The notes beneath the pieces are model-generated. The model ran no database searches. It was not told where the DNA came from and was given only the letters and a program-made list of their open reading frames with translations. A stretch of DNA of 64,000 nt from an uncultured Muribaculaceae bacterium (GTDB taxonomy: Bacteria; Bacteroidota; Bacteroidia; Bacteroidales; Muribaculaceae), in NCBI GenBank assembly GCA_910584055.1, contig CAJTZS010000003.1, forward strand, positions 62,001 through 126,000, given 5' to 3'. Shown here one piece after another: positions 30,468 to 38,597 of this stretch (positions are counted from its first letter, which is position 1; each line of letters opens with the position of its first letter). Position numbers and translations under genes: made by a program.

Positions 30468-31962
30468 TGATTCCTTTTACGACAGTGTCGGCACCTAAAA
30501 TAGCCTCCGCCGTGTAGATAGCGGTCAGAGGCACTCCGCACATGCCATGAAGATTTATGTTCTGTCCTGTGAGAAAGAGGTTTCTAACCTTGGTATATAC
30601 CGGTAGCTGTGAGAATATCATATTTTCGCAATCTTTTCGATAACCGAATATGGCGCCTTCTTTGGTGTTGTAATAATCACGGATGGTCAGCGGGCTCGAT
30701 GAATATATGTTGGCTATCTTGCCGCGAATATCCGGAAACAGCGATTGTAGCTTATCAAGGATCTTTCCGGATGTCTCTTTTTTCCATTTTTCATATTCCT
30801 CACCTCTGTGTCCGAGAGTGGTGTCTTTCCATTTCCAGACTTGTTCGAAACTCATTATACAGTGCACGAGAAGACGATTCGCGAATTCTCCCTGATCCGG
30901 ATCGGGAGGGGTCATATACATAAAGCATTTTGGCCAGGCCGGCAGCCCGTGATCACCCTGATTCCACATCCAACCGTAATCCTCCATATAGTAGCATGTG
31001 TGGTCGATATAGGGGAATGTCCCGGGTTTAAGATCGATATACAAGGAAAAAGCGGAATATGAATTAGGTATCTCGTTGAGCCGTTTGACGAACATGCGTT
31101 GGAATGAACCGGCGGGCATAATTTTGAGCAACTCCACAGGATGAATGGCGGAAATATAGTTGTCCGCTTTGAATACCGTCCCGTCGGATGTATGGACAGC
31201 GGTTATCATTTTGTCGGCGACATCTATCTTGACGACATTTCTGTTTGAAAGCACTTTCCCTCCGGTGTCTTCTATGACATTTTTCAAAGAATCTGCGAGT
31301 TGCTGGCTGCCCCCTATGAAACGTGTTGCCCCGTTGATGTAAAGCACATTGATCAAAGCGTGTACATAGGCCGGCGTGTGCCCCTCAACTCCTCCATATA
31401 GCGGATTCAGGTATGCCAACAGCTCTCTGAGCCGTGGATCGGACACACGGGAATTTATCAGTTTGTCGGCAGGCCATGTGAATTTTTCGGAATGACTGTG
31501 GCCGGTTTCTGATGTTTCCTTGAGATAGAAAAGAGGAACTTCCTCCGTCAGTTTATATATGTCATCCACATATGCCCGTATACCGTTTGCCTCGTCGGGA
31601 AAATATTCAGACATGCACTTGATGAAATTCTCTTTTCCGGAGGCAATACGATAGATTTCACCGGTTTTATTATAATATAACTCATCAATGCATCCGGCAT
31701 CTACATGTTGAAGCTGTAGGGAATCATAAATTCCGAGATATTTACAGATTTTATGAAGATTACCGTTTTTCTGGAATCCACCCATCACGTGCATTCCGGT
31801 TTCGAATATTTTACCCTTGCGGTGGAAACATTGCAGACCGCCCCCTATGATGGCGTTCTTTTCAAGAACCGTCACCCTTAGGCCGTTCTTTGCAAGGAAT
31901 GCGCCGGAGAAAAGTCCCCCGATGCCCCCGCCAATTATTATGCAGTCTGTCTTGTCCGTCAT
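30445..31962 (-). CDS. CrtI/CrtISO-like FAD-dependent oxidoreductase
   Basis: A 505-residue flavoprotein. The N-terminal Rossmann signature DCIIIGGGIGGLFSGAFLAKNGLRVTVLEKN binds FAD, and the C-terminal NLFLTGQNINLHGMCGVPLTA is the second FAD motif typical of phytoene desaturases and carotenoid isomerases. A Cys-Phe-His stretch (GLQCFHRKG) lies near the flavin. In aryl polyene and flexirubin clusters such enzymes are thought to desaturate or isomerise the polyene. The start overlaps the upstream GT2-acyltransferase stop by 4 nt. The exact reaction is unproven. Confidence 0.83.
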   Translation of the reverse strand: MTDKTDCIIIGGGIGGLFSGAFLAKNGLRVTVLEKNAIIGGGLQCFHRKGKIFETGMHVMGGFQKNGNLHKICKYLGIYDSLQLQHVDAGCIDELYYNKTGEIYRIASGKENFIKCMSEYFPDEANGIRAYVDDIYKLTEEVPLFYLKETSETGHSHSEKFTWPADKLINSRVSDPRLRELLAYLNPLYGGVEGHTPAYVHALINVLYINGATRFIGGSQQLADSLKNVIEDTGGKVLSNRNVVKIDVADKMITAVHTSDGTVFKADNYISAIHPVELLKIMPAGSFQRMFVKRLNEIPNSYSAFSLYIDLKPGTFPYIDHTCYYMEDYGWMWNQGDHGLPAWPKCFMYMTPPDPDQGEFANRLLVHCIMSFEQVWKWKDTTLGHRGEEYEKWKKETSGKILDKLQSLFPDIRGKIANIYSSSPLTIRDYYNTKEGAIFGYRKDCENMIFSQLPVYTKVRNLFLTGQNINLHGMCGVPLTAIYTAEAILGADTVVKGINDANKDN

Positions 31963-33881
31963 CTTTCAAGAGTTATAGTCATGTCAAAATCTCCCTCTGT
32001 CCCGAAGTCTTCGTTCCATACGGCATGAATGTAATTCAGATTGGGAGGAAGGGCAGGCGTGTTAATGGCAATCCGATAATCATCTATGTCTTCGATATAG
32101 GAGAATACCTCCGTATCCTTATTCACTAAGGCGAAGAGGAGGGGGAAGACTCCTATGCCACCGTTGATAATACGGACCTTGCCGAAATTATAGCCATTGA
32201 TGATGTCTGATTGGTGGAGCGCTTTTTTAAGTTCCTTCTTGCAACGGCTCACTATGTTCCAGCCTCGGTAAGCGTATTTATAAAGCACCAGGCTTTTGAA
32301 ATATTCGGTGTCTTCCTTTTCCCGGATAATCCGTTCATGTTCCGTCCGGATCAGTTTGCGGAAATGTGAGGCCTGTTTCAGGAACGGGAGGTCTTCATAG
32401 TCTTCCCTTTTAGCACGCCCCAGTATTCTTACTGTCAGTTTCCCTTTACGGAATAAGAAACTGTTCTTTGGAAGGAAGTGTCCGGCTCCATGAATCACCA
32501 TCGGCACTATATCGAGGTCAAGTTCTTTTGCAAGATGGAATGCACCCTGATGGAAACGCTGGATAGCGCAGTTTCCCGAGCGCGTCCCCTCAGGGAAAAT
32601 CACTATTGAATAGCCATTGTCTTTCAGTTCGCGGAGTCTCGGCATGATGAAATCGACACCGGCAGATACCGGAAGGAAATCGGCGTTATGGATGATGTTG
32701 CCGAAGACTGGACTGTTCCATACCCAATCCTTGGTGAGAAAAATCAGTTTGGGATGCATCCCGATCAACACCGGCAGGTCGAGATGAGACTGATGGTTGC
32801 AGATGATGAGCGCAGGCCGGGTAAAGTCTTCTCCGACGGGATTCTCATAATAGGTCTTTGCTCCGGGATAATTACGGGTTATAAACGTGCACCCGCGGCT
32901 CAACATTTTGTGGAATTGCAGTTTTCTTTTCTCGGATTTCTTTCCTATCCTGAAATATATTGAGGCGAAAGGTGTGAATATCACCGCCGCCATGAATGCG
33001 AAGAAGGAGAAACCATATAATGACCGTAAAATCCTCCCCAATGTAACGGATGCATCCAGCTTCTCACCGTTTTTGCGAGTGAAAGGTGTGAATTCCCCTT
33101 TGAATAATCTACGCTGCGAGAATGCATGCCGGCTGCGCACCGGCACCCCGTAGACGATAGCCCCGAAACAAAGGATTGTATTGAGAATGCTGATGCGGGT
33201 GAAATCAAGTGCAGGTCTGAAATGCGACACCCGTTCCGACTGAGGGGGATAATAGACCCGGATGGGGATAGAGACGATTCTAACGCCGTTCCATGAGGCG
33301 AATACAAGAAGTTCCAGCTCTGCTTCATAGCGGCTCGTCAACAGCGACAATCCGTGCAGCCTTTTCAAAGGATATGCGCGGTAACCTGTCTGGGTATCCT
33401 TGAGCTTGCGGCCGGTCTGAACGCAAAACCAGAAATTCGAGAATTTGTTGGCAAAAGAGCTTTTCCCGTTTATGTCTACATTTTTCAGGTCTCTTTCCCC
33501 TACAATCAATGCCCCCGGATTTTCCACAATAGCCTGTACGAATGCCGGAATATCTTCCGGATAGTGCTGACCGTCGGAGTCGATGGTTATGGCATAGTCA
33601 TATCCCAGTTCTATAGCTTTGCGGAATCCTCTCTTTAGGGCATGACCCTTTCCCCCGTTCCTGGGATAACTGACAATATGGACAGTGTCGCTGAAAGATT
33701 CGAGGATTTCTTGTGTGTTGTCCGTGCTGCCATCATTGACAACAATCACGTCTGCGGAATAATTCAGTATTCCGGACACAACGTCACGAAGCGTACAGGC
33801 ATTGTTATATGTCGGCACCAGCACGCAAATCCTGTGTCTGCGCATTGTCTGAATCAAATTATCCCGTCGCGGAGAAATCAT
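31959..33881 (-). CDS. Fusion of family 2 glycosyltransferase, PlsC-type acyltransferase and a C-terminal Rossmann-like module
   Basis: A 640-residue protein. Residues ~15-240 are a GT2 domain (VLVPTYNNA, VVNDGSTDNT, TIDSDGQHYPED, TQTGYRAYPL). A hydrophobic segment follows (~300-325). Next is an LPLAT acyltransferase with NHQSHLD (the H-x4-D site) and FPEGTRSG. The last ~110 residues (YKYAYRGWNIVSRCKKELKK, INGGIGVFPLLFAL, PPNLNYIHAVW) resemble half of a class I methyltransferase and the tail of the MMPL exporter. The GT2-acyltransferase pair corresponds to ApeJ-type proteins that build the lipid anchor. An ATG 12 codons in (33845) is a possible alternative start. Confidence 0.85.
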   Translation of the reverse strand: MISPRRDNLIQTMRRHRICVLVPTYNNACTLRDVVSGILNYSADVIVVNDGSTDNTQEILESFSDTVHIVSYPRNGGKGHALKRGFRKAIELGYDYAITIDSDGQHYPEDIPAFVQAIVENPGALIVGERDLKNVDINGKSSFANKFSNFWFCVQTGRKLKDTQTGYRAYPLKRLHGLSLLTSRYEAELELLVFASWNGVRIVSIPIRVYYPPQSERVSHFRPALDFTRISILNTILCFGAIVYGVPVRSRHAFSQRRLFKGEFTPFTRKNGEKLDASVTLGRILRSLYGFSFFAFMAAVIFTPFASIYFRIGKKSEKRKLQFHKMLSRGCTFITRNYPGAKTYYENPVGEDFTRPALIICNHQSHLDLPVLIGMHPKLIFLTKDWVWNSPVFGNIIHNADFLPVSAGVDFIMPRLRELKDNGYSIVIFPEGTRSGNCAIQRFHQGAFHLAKELDLDIVPMVIHGAGHFLPKNSFLFRKGKLTVRILGRAKREDYEDLPFLKQASHFRKLIRTEHERIIREKEDTEYFKSLVLYKYAYRGWNIVSRCKKELKKALHQSDIINGYNFGKVRIINGGIGVFPLLFALVNKDTEVFSYIEDIDDYRIAINTPALPPNLNYIHAVWNEDFGTEGDFDMTITLER

Positions 33882-33942
33882 CCCTTATCTTTTTTGATAT
33901 ATTATATTCGTCATTTGTTTTCTTGATAATATTCAAATAAGG

Positions 33943-34326
33943 CTATCGGACCGAGATGCCACAGCTTGGTTGATACTTTAGCGACAGTTTCGTGAAAACC
34001 GTGTCTTTGTCGCTCACGAGTGCCGAGACTTTTAGAAACCCATCCTCTTCGGAAATCTTTTTGAAAGTGAAAGTCACCTCTTTTGATTCGAGAGGGTTGA
34101 TGATGGCGAGGAATTTGGCGTTGCCTACGGAGGAGAGAACCTTTTTGCCGGGAGAGATTTCATTCAGGAGTTCTGTGGCGATCTGTATGATGCATACCCC
34201 CGGTGTTATGGGTTTGCCGGGGAAATGTGCTTTGTAGATCATGCAGTCAGGGTTGAAACCTATCGTGAAGGATTGGCTTTCAGGGTTCGCTGACAATATG
34301 TTGTATAGATTGTTTTTGAGTGTCAT
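33943..34326 (-). CDS. Hotdog-fold 3-hydroxyacyl-ACP dehydratase (ApeI-like)
   Basis: A 127-residue protein from the ATG at 34326. A longer frame to 34371 would translate REP repeat sequence, so I reject it. It shows the hotdog signature KAHFPGKPITPGVCIIQIATELL (FabA/FabZ class, His and PGV) and a beta-rich C-terminus. In APE pathways two dehydratases, ApeI and ApeP, act together to form the double bonds; this is the ApeI-like one, with the other at 40715-41155. A REP copy lies in its upstream spacer. Confidence 0.8.
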   Translation of the reverse strand: MTLKNNLYNILSANPESQSFTIGFNPDCMIYKAHFPGKPITPGVCIIQIATELLNEISPGKKVLSSVGNAKFLAIINPLESKEVTFTFKKISEEDGFLKVSALVSDKDTVFTKLSLKYQPSCGISVR

Positions 34327-34342
34327 TGTTGTTTGAATTGGC

Positions 34343-34383
34343 GGATGTACCGGGGTGTTTTGCGGATGCACCAGGGTGCATCC
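34343..34383 (-). repeat. REP copy in trans, inside the APE operon
   Basis: A degenerate unit (34343-34357) and a nearly perfect palindrome (34364-34383, one central change) with the TGTAGG flank on the minus strand. They match the REP family around the RAYT gene 15 kb away. Confidence 0.85.
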
Positions 34384-34875
34384 CTACATTTGAGAGGGAG
34401 GGCCAGTTTGAGGGGGAGGGCATATTTGTAACGGAGAGAATATGTATTTGATTTTCCTTTTTGTGTTAAAAATAATCAGATTCGGGCCTTCGCGGGTCAC
34501 TTCATAATTATGTTTTTTATTATATGGAGTTCCATAGAGGATGTGAAGGGCGAAATTGATATCGTTTTTCAACACCTGTTTGATATACCATTTGTTGAGG
34601 AAACTGCCGACATTTATCAGTTTGACTTTTCCTTTTTTCTTCGAAAATGTGAAATCTATCGCCGAGATGCCGAATTCATTCACCATGCTTCCGTTGATAT
34701 ATTCATCAGACTCCCCGGTTATCATGATTCCCGACACATACCCTTTCTGCATCTCAATGCGAAAGGCCATCTTGCGTTTTCCGGATATATTGTCTGGGGA
34801 ATTAGTTTCCCCGGCAGAAAATATCGGACATATAGCGCAAAAGCTACTTAGAAGGAATAGCAAAAAGGTTTTCAT
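34384..34875 (-). CDS. Exported protein of unknown function
   Basis: A 163-residue protein with a signal peptide (FLLFLLSSFCAICPIFSAG). The mature part is basic and beta-rich (GYVSGIMITGESDEYINGSM, KLINVGSFLNKWYIKQVL), with a proline-rich end. It resembles DUF3261-type proteins that sit near the LolA-like carrier in proteobacterial APE clusters only in position and size; the sequence alone does not prove this. Its start overlaps the LolA-like gene by 32 nt, and a REP copy follows it. Confidence 0.6.
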   Translation of the reverse strand: MKTFLLFLLSSFCAICPIFSAGETNSPDNISGKRKMAFRIEMQKGYVSGIMITGESDEYINGSMVNEFGISAIDFTFSKKKGKVKLINVGSFLNKWYIKQVLKNDINFALHILYGTPYNKKHNYEVTREGPNLIIFNTKRKIKYIFSPLQICPPPQTGPPSQM

Positions 34876-35482
34876 TTATAGCGATATTGTTCTTTATATT
34901 GCGGAGTCGGATGTTGGTGCGGTCATTGTTTTTCTCATGGAGATTTATTTCCGATATCATAAGGTCGGATTTCGAGAAAGAGAGGACAATACGGGTAAAC
35001 ATTTTTTTCATCTCCTTCTTTTTCGGCACGAGAGTCACGTTCCATAGGGTCTTGCCGTCTTCCACTTTCACAGAGAAGTCGGCAGTGTTGGAAAGGGCGG
35101 TCCCCGTTACCGTGCTCATCATTATACGCGCCACTTCCTTAAACAGCTTGTTGCTGCCCGTGTCGATCACATCCTTGCGCGACTTGTTGCCGACATAGAC
35201 TTTCGTGCCGTTGAATATGAAGATATATTGATATGGGGAGGTGTACTCCCACCTGAGTCTGTCAGGCTGCTTATAGCACATCTTCCCTTCCGACACCATC
35301 TTGTCGCTGAGAAGCGACAGGTGCTTGGTCTGGGTGAAGGTGCAGCTCATGGACTTAAGCCCGGATGTGGCTTTATTGATTTTGGCTATCACTTCCCGTT
35401 GCTGCGCGGTAGATAGGGGCGAGGCATATGCGCTGGCAACGCACGCCATCATAACTATAGATATTGTGATTATTCTTTTCAT
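34844..35482 (-). CDS. LolA-like periplasmic lipoprotein carrier
   Basis: A 212-residue protein with a signal peptide ending AYASP. The sequence is typical of LolA-like half-barrels: LKSMSCTFTQTKHLSLLSDKMVSEGKMCYKQPDRLRWEY, a span whose core KPxxxRW equivalent is well conserved, followed by YIFIFNGTKVYV. In APE clusters LolA homologues (ApeL-type) are thought to carry the polyene lipid across the periplasm. It overlaps the next gene and follows the EamA-like gene by 7 bp. Confidence 0.8.
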   Translation of the reverse strand: MKRIITISIVMMACVASAYASPLSTAQQREVIAKINKATSGLKSMSCTFTQTKHLSLLSDKMVSEGKMCYKQPDRLRWEYTSPYQYIFIFNGTKVYVGNKSRKDVIDTGSNKLFKEVARIMMSTVTGTALSNTADFSVKVEDGKTLWNVTLVPKKKEMKKMFTRIVLSFSKSDLMISEINLHEKNNDRTNIRLRNIKNNIAINENLFAIPSK

Positions 35483-35489
35483 TCAGATA

Positions 35490-35843
35490 CTATTTTGCTA
35501 CAAAAATACAGCCGATCATTATCAATGCAACGCCAAGCCAGCGATTCCACGCGATGGTTTCGTGCAGAAATACCACTGCAAACACGAGCGCCATCACATA
35601 GCTCATGCTCGCCATGGGGTATGCCATGCTCAGAGGAAAATGTTTGAGGATATACATCCAGAGGACGGATGCTCCGCCGAAGAGAAGACCGCAGGCGAGA
35701 AACCACCAGTTGGTAAGGAGGTCGCCCCAGAACCGCGCGGTCCATGCGAACGCCGGCATCTTTGCCAACGCAAGTTTCAACGTGAGCTGTCCCAAAGAAA
35801 GCATCACGCTCTGAATTATCGATAAACCAATCAGCTGCCACAC
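35490..35843 (-). CDS. EamA/SMR-like four-helix membrane protein
   Basis: A 117-residue protein with four predicted membrane segments, starting at a GTG. The pattern (SLGQLTLKLALAKMP, SVLWMYILKHFPLSMAYPMASMSYV, FLHETIAWNRWLGVALIMIG) matches one half of EamA proteins and the ArnE/ArnF flippase subunits. It could help flip a lipid-linked intermediate, but this is inferred from context. It follows a large palindromic spacer (35851-35950). Confidence 0.78.
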   Translation of the reverse strand: MWQLIGLSIIQSVMLSLGQLTLKLALAKMPAFAWTARFWGDLLTNWWFLACGLLFGGASVLWMYILKHFPLSMAYPMASMSYVMALVFAVVFLHETIAWNRWLGVALIMIGCIFVAK

Positions 35844-35850
35844 GGTTCGG

Positions 35851-35950
35851 TTAATGTTTAATGTTTAATTTAGGCTTTAGGTTTTAGGCCTTAGGCTTTA
35901 GAAAGCTTCGCCGGATGGTTCTAAGGCCTAAAGCCTAAAACCTAAAGCCT
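35851..35950. repeat. Spacer with heptamer repeats and a 30-bp-arm hairpin
   Basis: TTTAATG-type heptamers (35851-35870) precede an inverted repeat with arms 35872-35901 and 35921-35950 (28 of 30 positions match) around a 19-nt loop. The arms are themselves built of short repeated AGGCTTTAG units. A second copy lies at 38211-38332. Confidence 0.85.
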
Positions 35951-35955
35951 CATGT

Positions 35956-38205
35956 CTAATGCCTAAGATGCCTACGCAGTCGTATCAAAGACCAGTCTTC
36001 TCCGTCGGAATGATTAAGGATTGAGATTCTTTCTATCTGTCCGGTCGGAGCGTTTTGATCATTAGCCATCACCGCCAAGGGGATGGCCTGGTGCTCAAGT
36101 ATTCTGGCTCCGGCATAGAACCCCATCGCGGAAGATGAGAAATTCTCGCCGAAGATGTTCTTATATCTAAGGATGCACGGGGAATATTTCAGTAGCGACA
36201 GCAGTTTCCCATACGGGCGGTCGTTAAGCGGATTGCCGTTGATGCCAAGCATCAGGAGAGAATCTGTCTCTGCCGACAGCAATGACGAAATATTCTCTAT
36301 ATCGGATCGATGGAATATTCTGATATCTTCTATTTCACAAATATTTTTATCTTCAGCAGTGCTTGAGAGAACTGCGGACATGGATGTCTCGGAGATAAGG
36401 GAGTATTCCGGACGTGTCCTTTCCATCACGAGCGACAGAAGCGGGGTCACTTCATCATGTGACCCTATAAGGGCATTGCGGATGCAGCCCGTTTTTATCT
36501 GTAGCCATGCGTCAAGCAGTGCGCTTTCAAACGATAATCCTTTATGTGAATATGTATTGTTATATCCGTGACATTTCAGGATTATGGCTATCAGCGAACT
36601 GATGGTGTTGTGGGTGGATTGCATGAAAAGGGTGGGTTTCAGGCAATTCTCGCCAAATGTGCATAGGTCGATAAGGAATTTTTCGGAATTCTCCATACAA
36701 CCGTTTCCCGTACCTGTTATAATGGCATCGGGATGCTGTATGCCGGATTGATTCAACGCCGTGATAGCAGTGGCTACAGTGCGCTTAAGGATCTTGCTCA
36801 TGCGTCGTGCCTCAGCGGGTGGTATCAATCCTTTCGTATCGGGTTCTTGTGCCCTGACATAGGTTTTGTCAAGGGTTACCGGATTGTCCATCCAGTCGTC
36901 ACACAGCGGATTCTGACACGAAACCTGGGCCATGGAGGAGAGGAAACAACGGTTAATGCTTAATGTTGAATGTTTAATGTTTAATGCTTGATGGGGGGTA
37001 TCCTCGTAGCGGGAGAGGATGAGCGAGGAGTCGTTGCCTCCGAACCCGAAAGAATTGTTGATGATGTGATGGATCTCGTTATCTCTCTTAGGCTCAGTCA
37101 ACGGGATGCCGGCATCGCGGATCGGATTTTTCCATCCTAAGTTCGGAGGCAAAAAGCCATGCCGCAAAGCGAGTAGACATATCACGGCTTCTATCGATCC
37201 AGACGCGCTCGTGGTATGCCCGGTGAAGGCTTTTGTCGATGAGAACGCAGGAATGTTCGGTCCCCAGATTCTCTCCATCGCTGCAAGTTCACAATCGTCA
37301 TTGTTGGGAGTGCCGGTGCCGTGAGCGTTGATATAGCTGATGTCCTGAGGGGAGAGGTGCGCCATATCCATAGCCTTCCGCATTGCCAGATAAGCCCCTT
37401 CGCCATTTTCGGAAGTTGCGGTCTGATGGAAAGCGTCGCATGTGTTGGCATATCCGCTCAGCTCAGCAAGTGGTGCTGCTCCGCGTTTCGTTGCGGAGCT
37501 TTCGCTTTCAAGCACGATATACCCTGCACCTTCCCCGAGGTTGATGCCGGCGCGGTCGCGGTCGAACGGACGGCATTTCTCCCTGTCAAGGATCATGAGG
37601 GTGTTGAAACCGTTCAGATGGAATTTTGTAAGAGCCTCGGCTCCGCCGGCAACTACAATATCCACGATGCCGTTGCGTATGAGCGTCGCACCGAGGGTTA
37701 TGGCGTTGGCAGCGGAGGAGCAGGCGGTGGAGGTGGTTGTGGCAATTGCGAATTTGCCTATATTGGCGGCTATCAGTTCGGTGGAACAACCGCAATCGTT
37801 ATATTTCAGTTCCTTGCTGTCATCGGTTTCGCATTTTGAATCAAAAACCGATTTGAAATATCTTTCGGTTTTGTCCATGCCTCCGACTGTGGTTCCGCTG
37901 ATAAAGGCTGCTTTTTCTATGTCACCCTTTCCGAGATGGGCAGAATTTACGGCTTCTTTGGCGGCAATGATGCCGAGCAGGACCGTGCGTAATTCCGCTT
38001 CCGGATAATCGACACCGAGCATATCGGCCATATCCTTATCGGACATGGGGACCTCACCGACCGGAAACTCAGTATGTTCCGTCGGTAGATGCCTGATGGT
38101 GCCGATGCCGCTCTTCCCTTCGAGGAGAGCTTGCAAAGTCGCCTCCGTTCCGCACCCTAATGCCGAGATGATTCCCGCTCCTGTGATCAATATCCGCTCA
38201 GACAC
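35956..38205 (-). CDS. Ketosynthase fused to a ketosynthase-like (chain-length-factor-type) half
   Basis: A 749-residue protein with two parts. Residues 1-~403 are a complete beta-ketoacyl synthase with Cys162 (TSTACSSA), His295 (NAHGTGTP), Lys325 and His330 (KAFTGHT), ending in NNSFGFGGNDSSLILSR. Residues ~425-749 begin at a Met (36933) and resemble the Ketoacyl-synt_2 family, with PTLFMQSTHNTISSL but no active-site Cys. The order suggests a ketosynthase plus chain-length-factor analogue of the ApeO/ApeC type. The linker (residues ~404-424, LNIKHSTLSIN) is encoded by heptamer repeats that elsewhere in this cluster are intergenic, so two ancestral genes may have fused. Confidence 0.85.
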   Translation of the reverse strand: MSERILITGAGIISALGCGTEATLQALLEGKSGIGTIRHLPTEHTEFPVGEVPMSDKDMADMLGVDYPEAELRTVLLGIIAAKEAVNSAHLGKGDIEKAAFISGTTVGGMDKTERYFKSVFDSKCETDDSKELKYNDCGCSTELIAANIGKFAIATTTSTACSSAANAITLGATLIRNGIVDIVVAGGAEALTKFHLNGFNTLMILDREKCRPFDRDRAGINLGEGAGYIVLESESSATKRGAAPLAELSGYANTCDAFHQTATSENGEGAYLAMRKAMDMAHLSPQDISYINAHGTGTPNNDDCELAAMERIWGPNIPAFSSTKAFTGHTTSASGSIEAVICLLALRHGFLPPNLGWKNPIRDAGIPLTEPKRDNEIHHIINNSFGFGGNDSSLILSRYEDTPHQALNIKHSTLSINRCFLSSMAQVSCQNPLCDDWMDNPVTLDKTYVRAQEPDTKGLIPPAEARRMSKILKRTVATAITALNQSGIQHPDAIITGTGNGCMENSEKFLIDLCTFGENCLKPTLFMQSTHNTISSLIAIILKCHGYNNTYSHKGLSFESALLDAWLQIKTGCIRNALIGSHDEVTPLLSLVMERTRPEYSLISETSMSAVLSSTAEDKNICEIEDIRIFHRSDIENISSLLSAETDSLLMLGINGNPLNDRPYGKLLSLLKYSPCILRYKNIFGENFSSSAMGFYAGARILEHQAIPLAVMANDQNAPTGQIERISILNHSDGEDWSLIRLRRHLRH
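36951..36993. repeat. Heptamer repeat translated as the linker of the KS fusion
   Basis: Repeated TTTAATG/CTTAATG units identical in style to the spacers at 35851, 38211 and 42297, but here inside an open reading frame. Confidence 0.8.
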
Positions 38206-38210
38206 GTTCG

Positions 38211-38332
38211 TTTAATGTTTAATTTTAAATGTTTAATGTTTAATGTTTAATGTTTAATTGAGGTTTTAGGTTTTAGGCGTTAGAAAGTTTCGCCGAATGG
38301 TTCTAAAGCCTAAAGCCTAAAACCTAAAGCCT
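38211..38332. repeat. Second copy of the heptamer plus hairpin spacer
   Basis: Heptamers at 38211-38257, then arms 38261-38283 and 38303-38332 around a loop nearly identical to that of the 35851-35950 copy (TTCGCCG-ATGGTT). The right arm covers the stop codon of the ACP gene. Confidence 0.85.
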
Positions 38333-38597
38333 ATTTCTTGCGGTTTTTGCTGACGAAATCCGCGATGGATGCAACGGATTTGAAAATCTTTTTTCCTTCG
38401 GCGGGATTGGTGAGTTTTATGCCGTATTCGCGCTCAAGGAGCACTATGAGTTCAAGGGCGTCGATGGAATCGAGGCCGAGACCTTCTCCGAAGAGGGGAG
38501 CCTCTGCGTCAATATCCTGCGGGGTCATGTCCTCGAGGTTGAGGGCCTCGATGATCTGGGTTTTAAGCTGGTCGATAAGTCCGTTCATATGTGTCAA
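38331..38597 (-). CDS. Acyl carrier protein
   Basis: An 88-residue ACP with the phosphopantetheine site GLDSIDALEL (Ser44) and a four-helix pattern. It carries the growing polyene chain for the ketosynthases next to it. The ATG overlaps the upstream ketosynthase stop by 4 nt; an ATG three codons later is equally possible. The stop codon lies in the palindromic spacer. One of two ACPs in the cluster (ApeE/ApeF-type). Confidence 0.93.
   Translation of the reverse strand: MTHMNGLIDQLKTQIIEALNLEDMTPQDIDAEAPLFGEGLGLDSIDALELIVLLEREYGIKLTNPAEGKKIFKSVASIADFVSKNRKK

Noticed and set aside
34327..34371. N-terminal extension of the ApeI-like dehydratase
   Set aside because: The extra residues are a translated REP repeat and do not match the family.
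38211..38260. Heptamer runs as a CRISPR or replication origin
   Set aside because: Seven-base repeats in several operon spacers with no initiator gene or unique spacers nearby.
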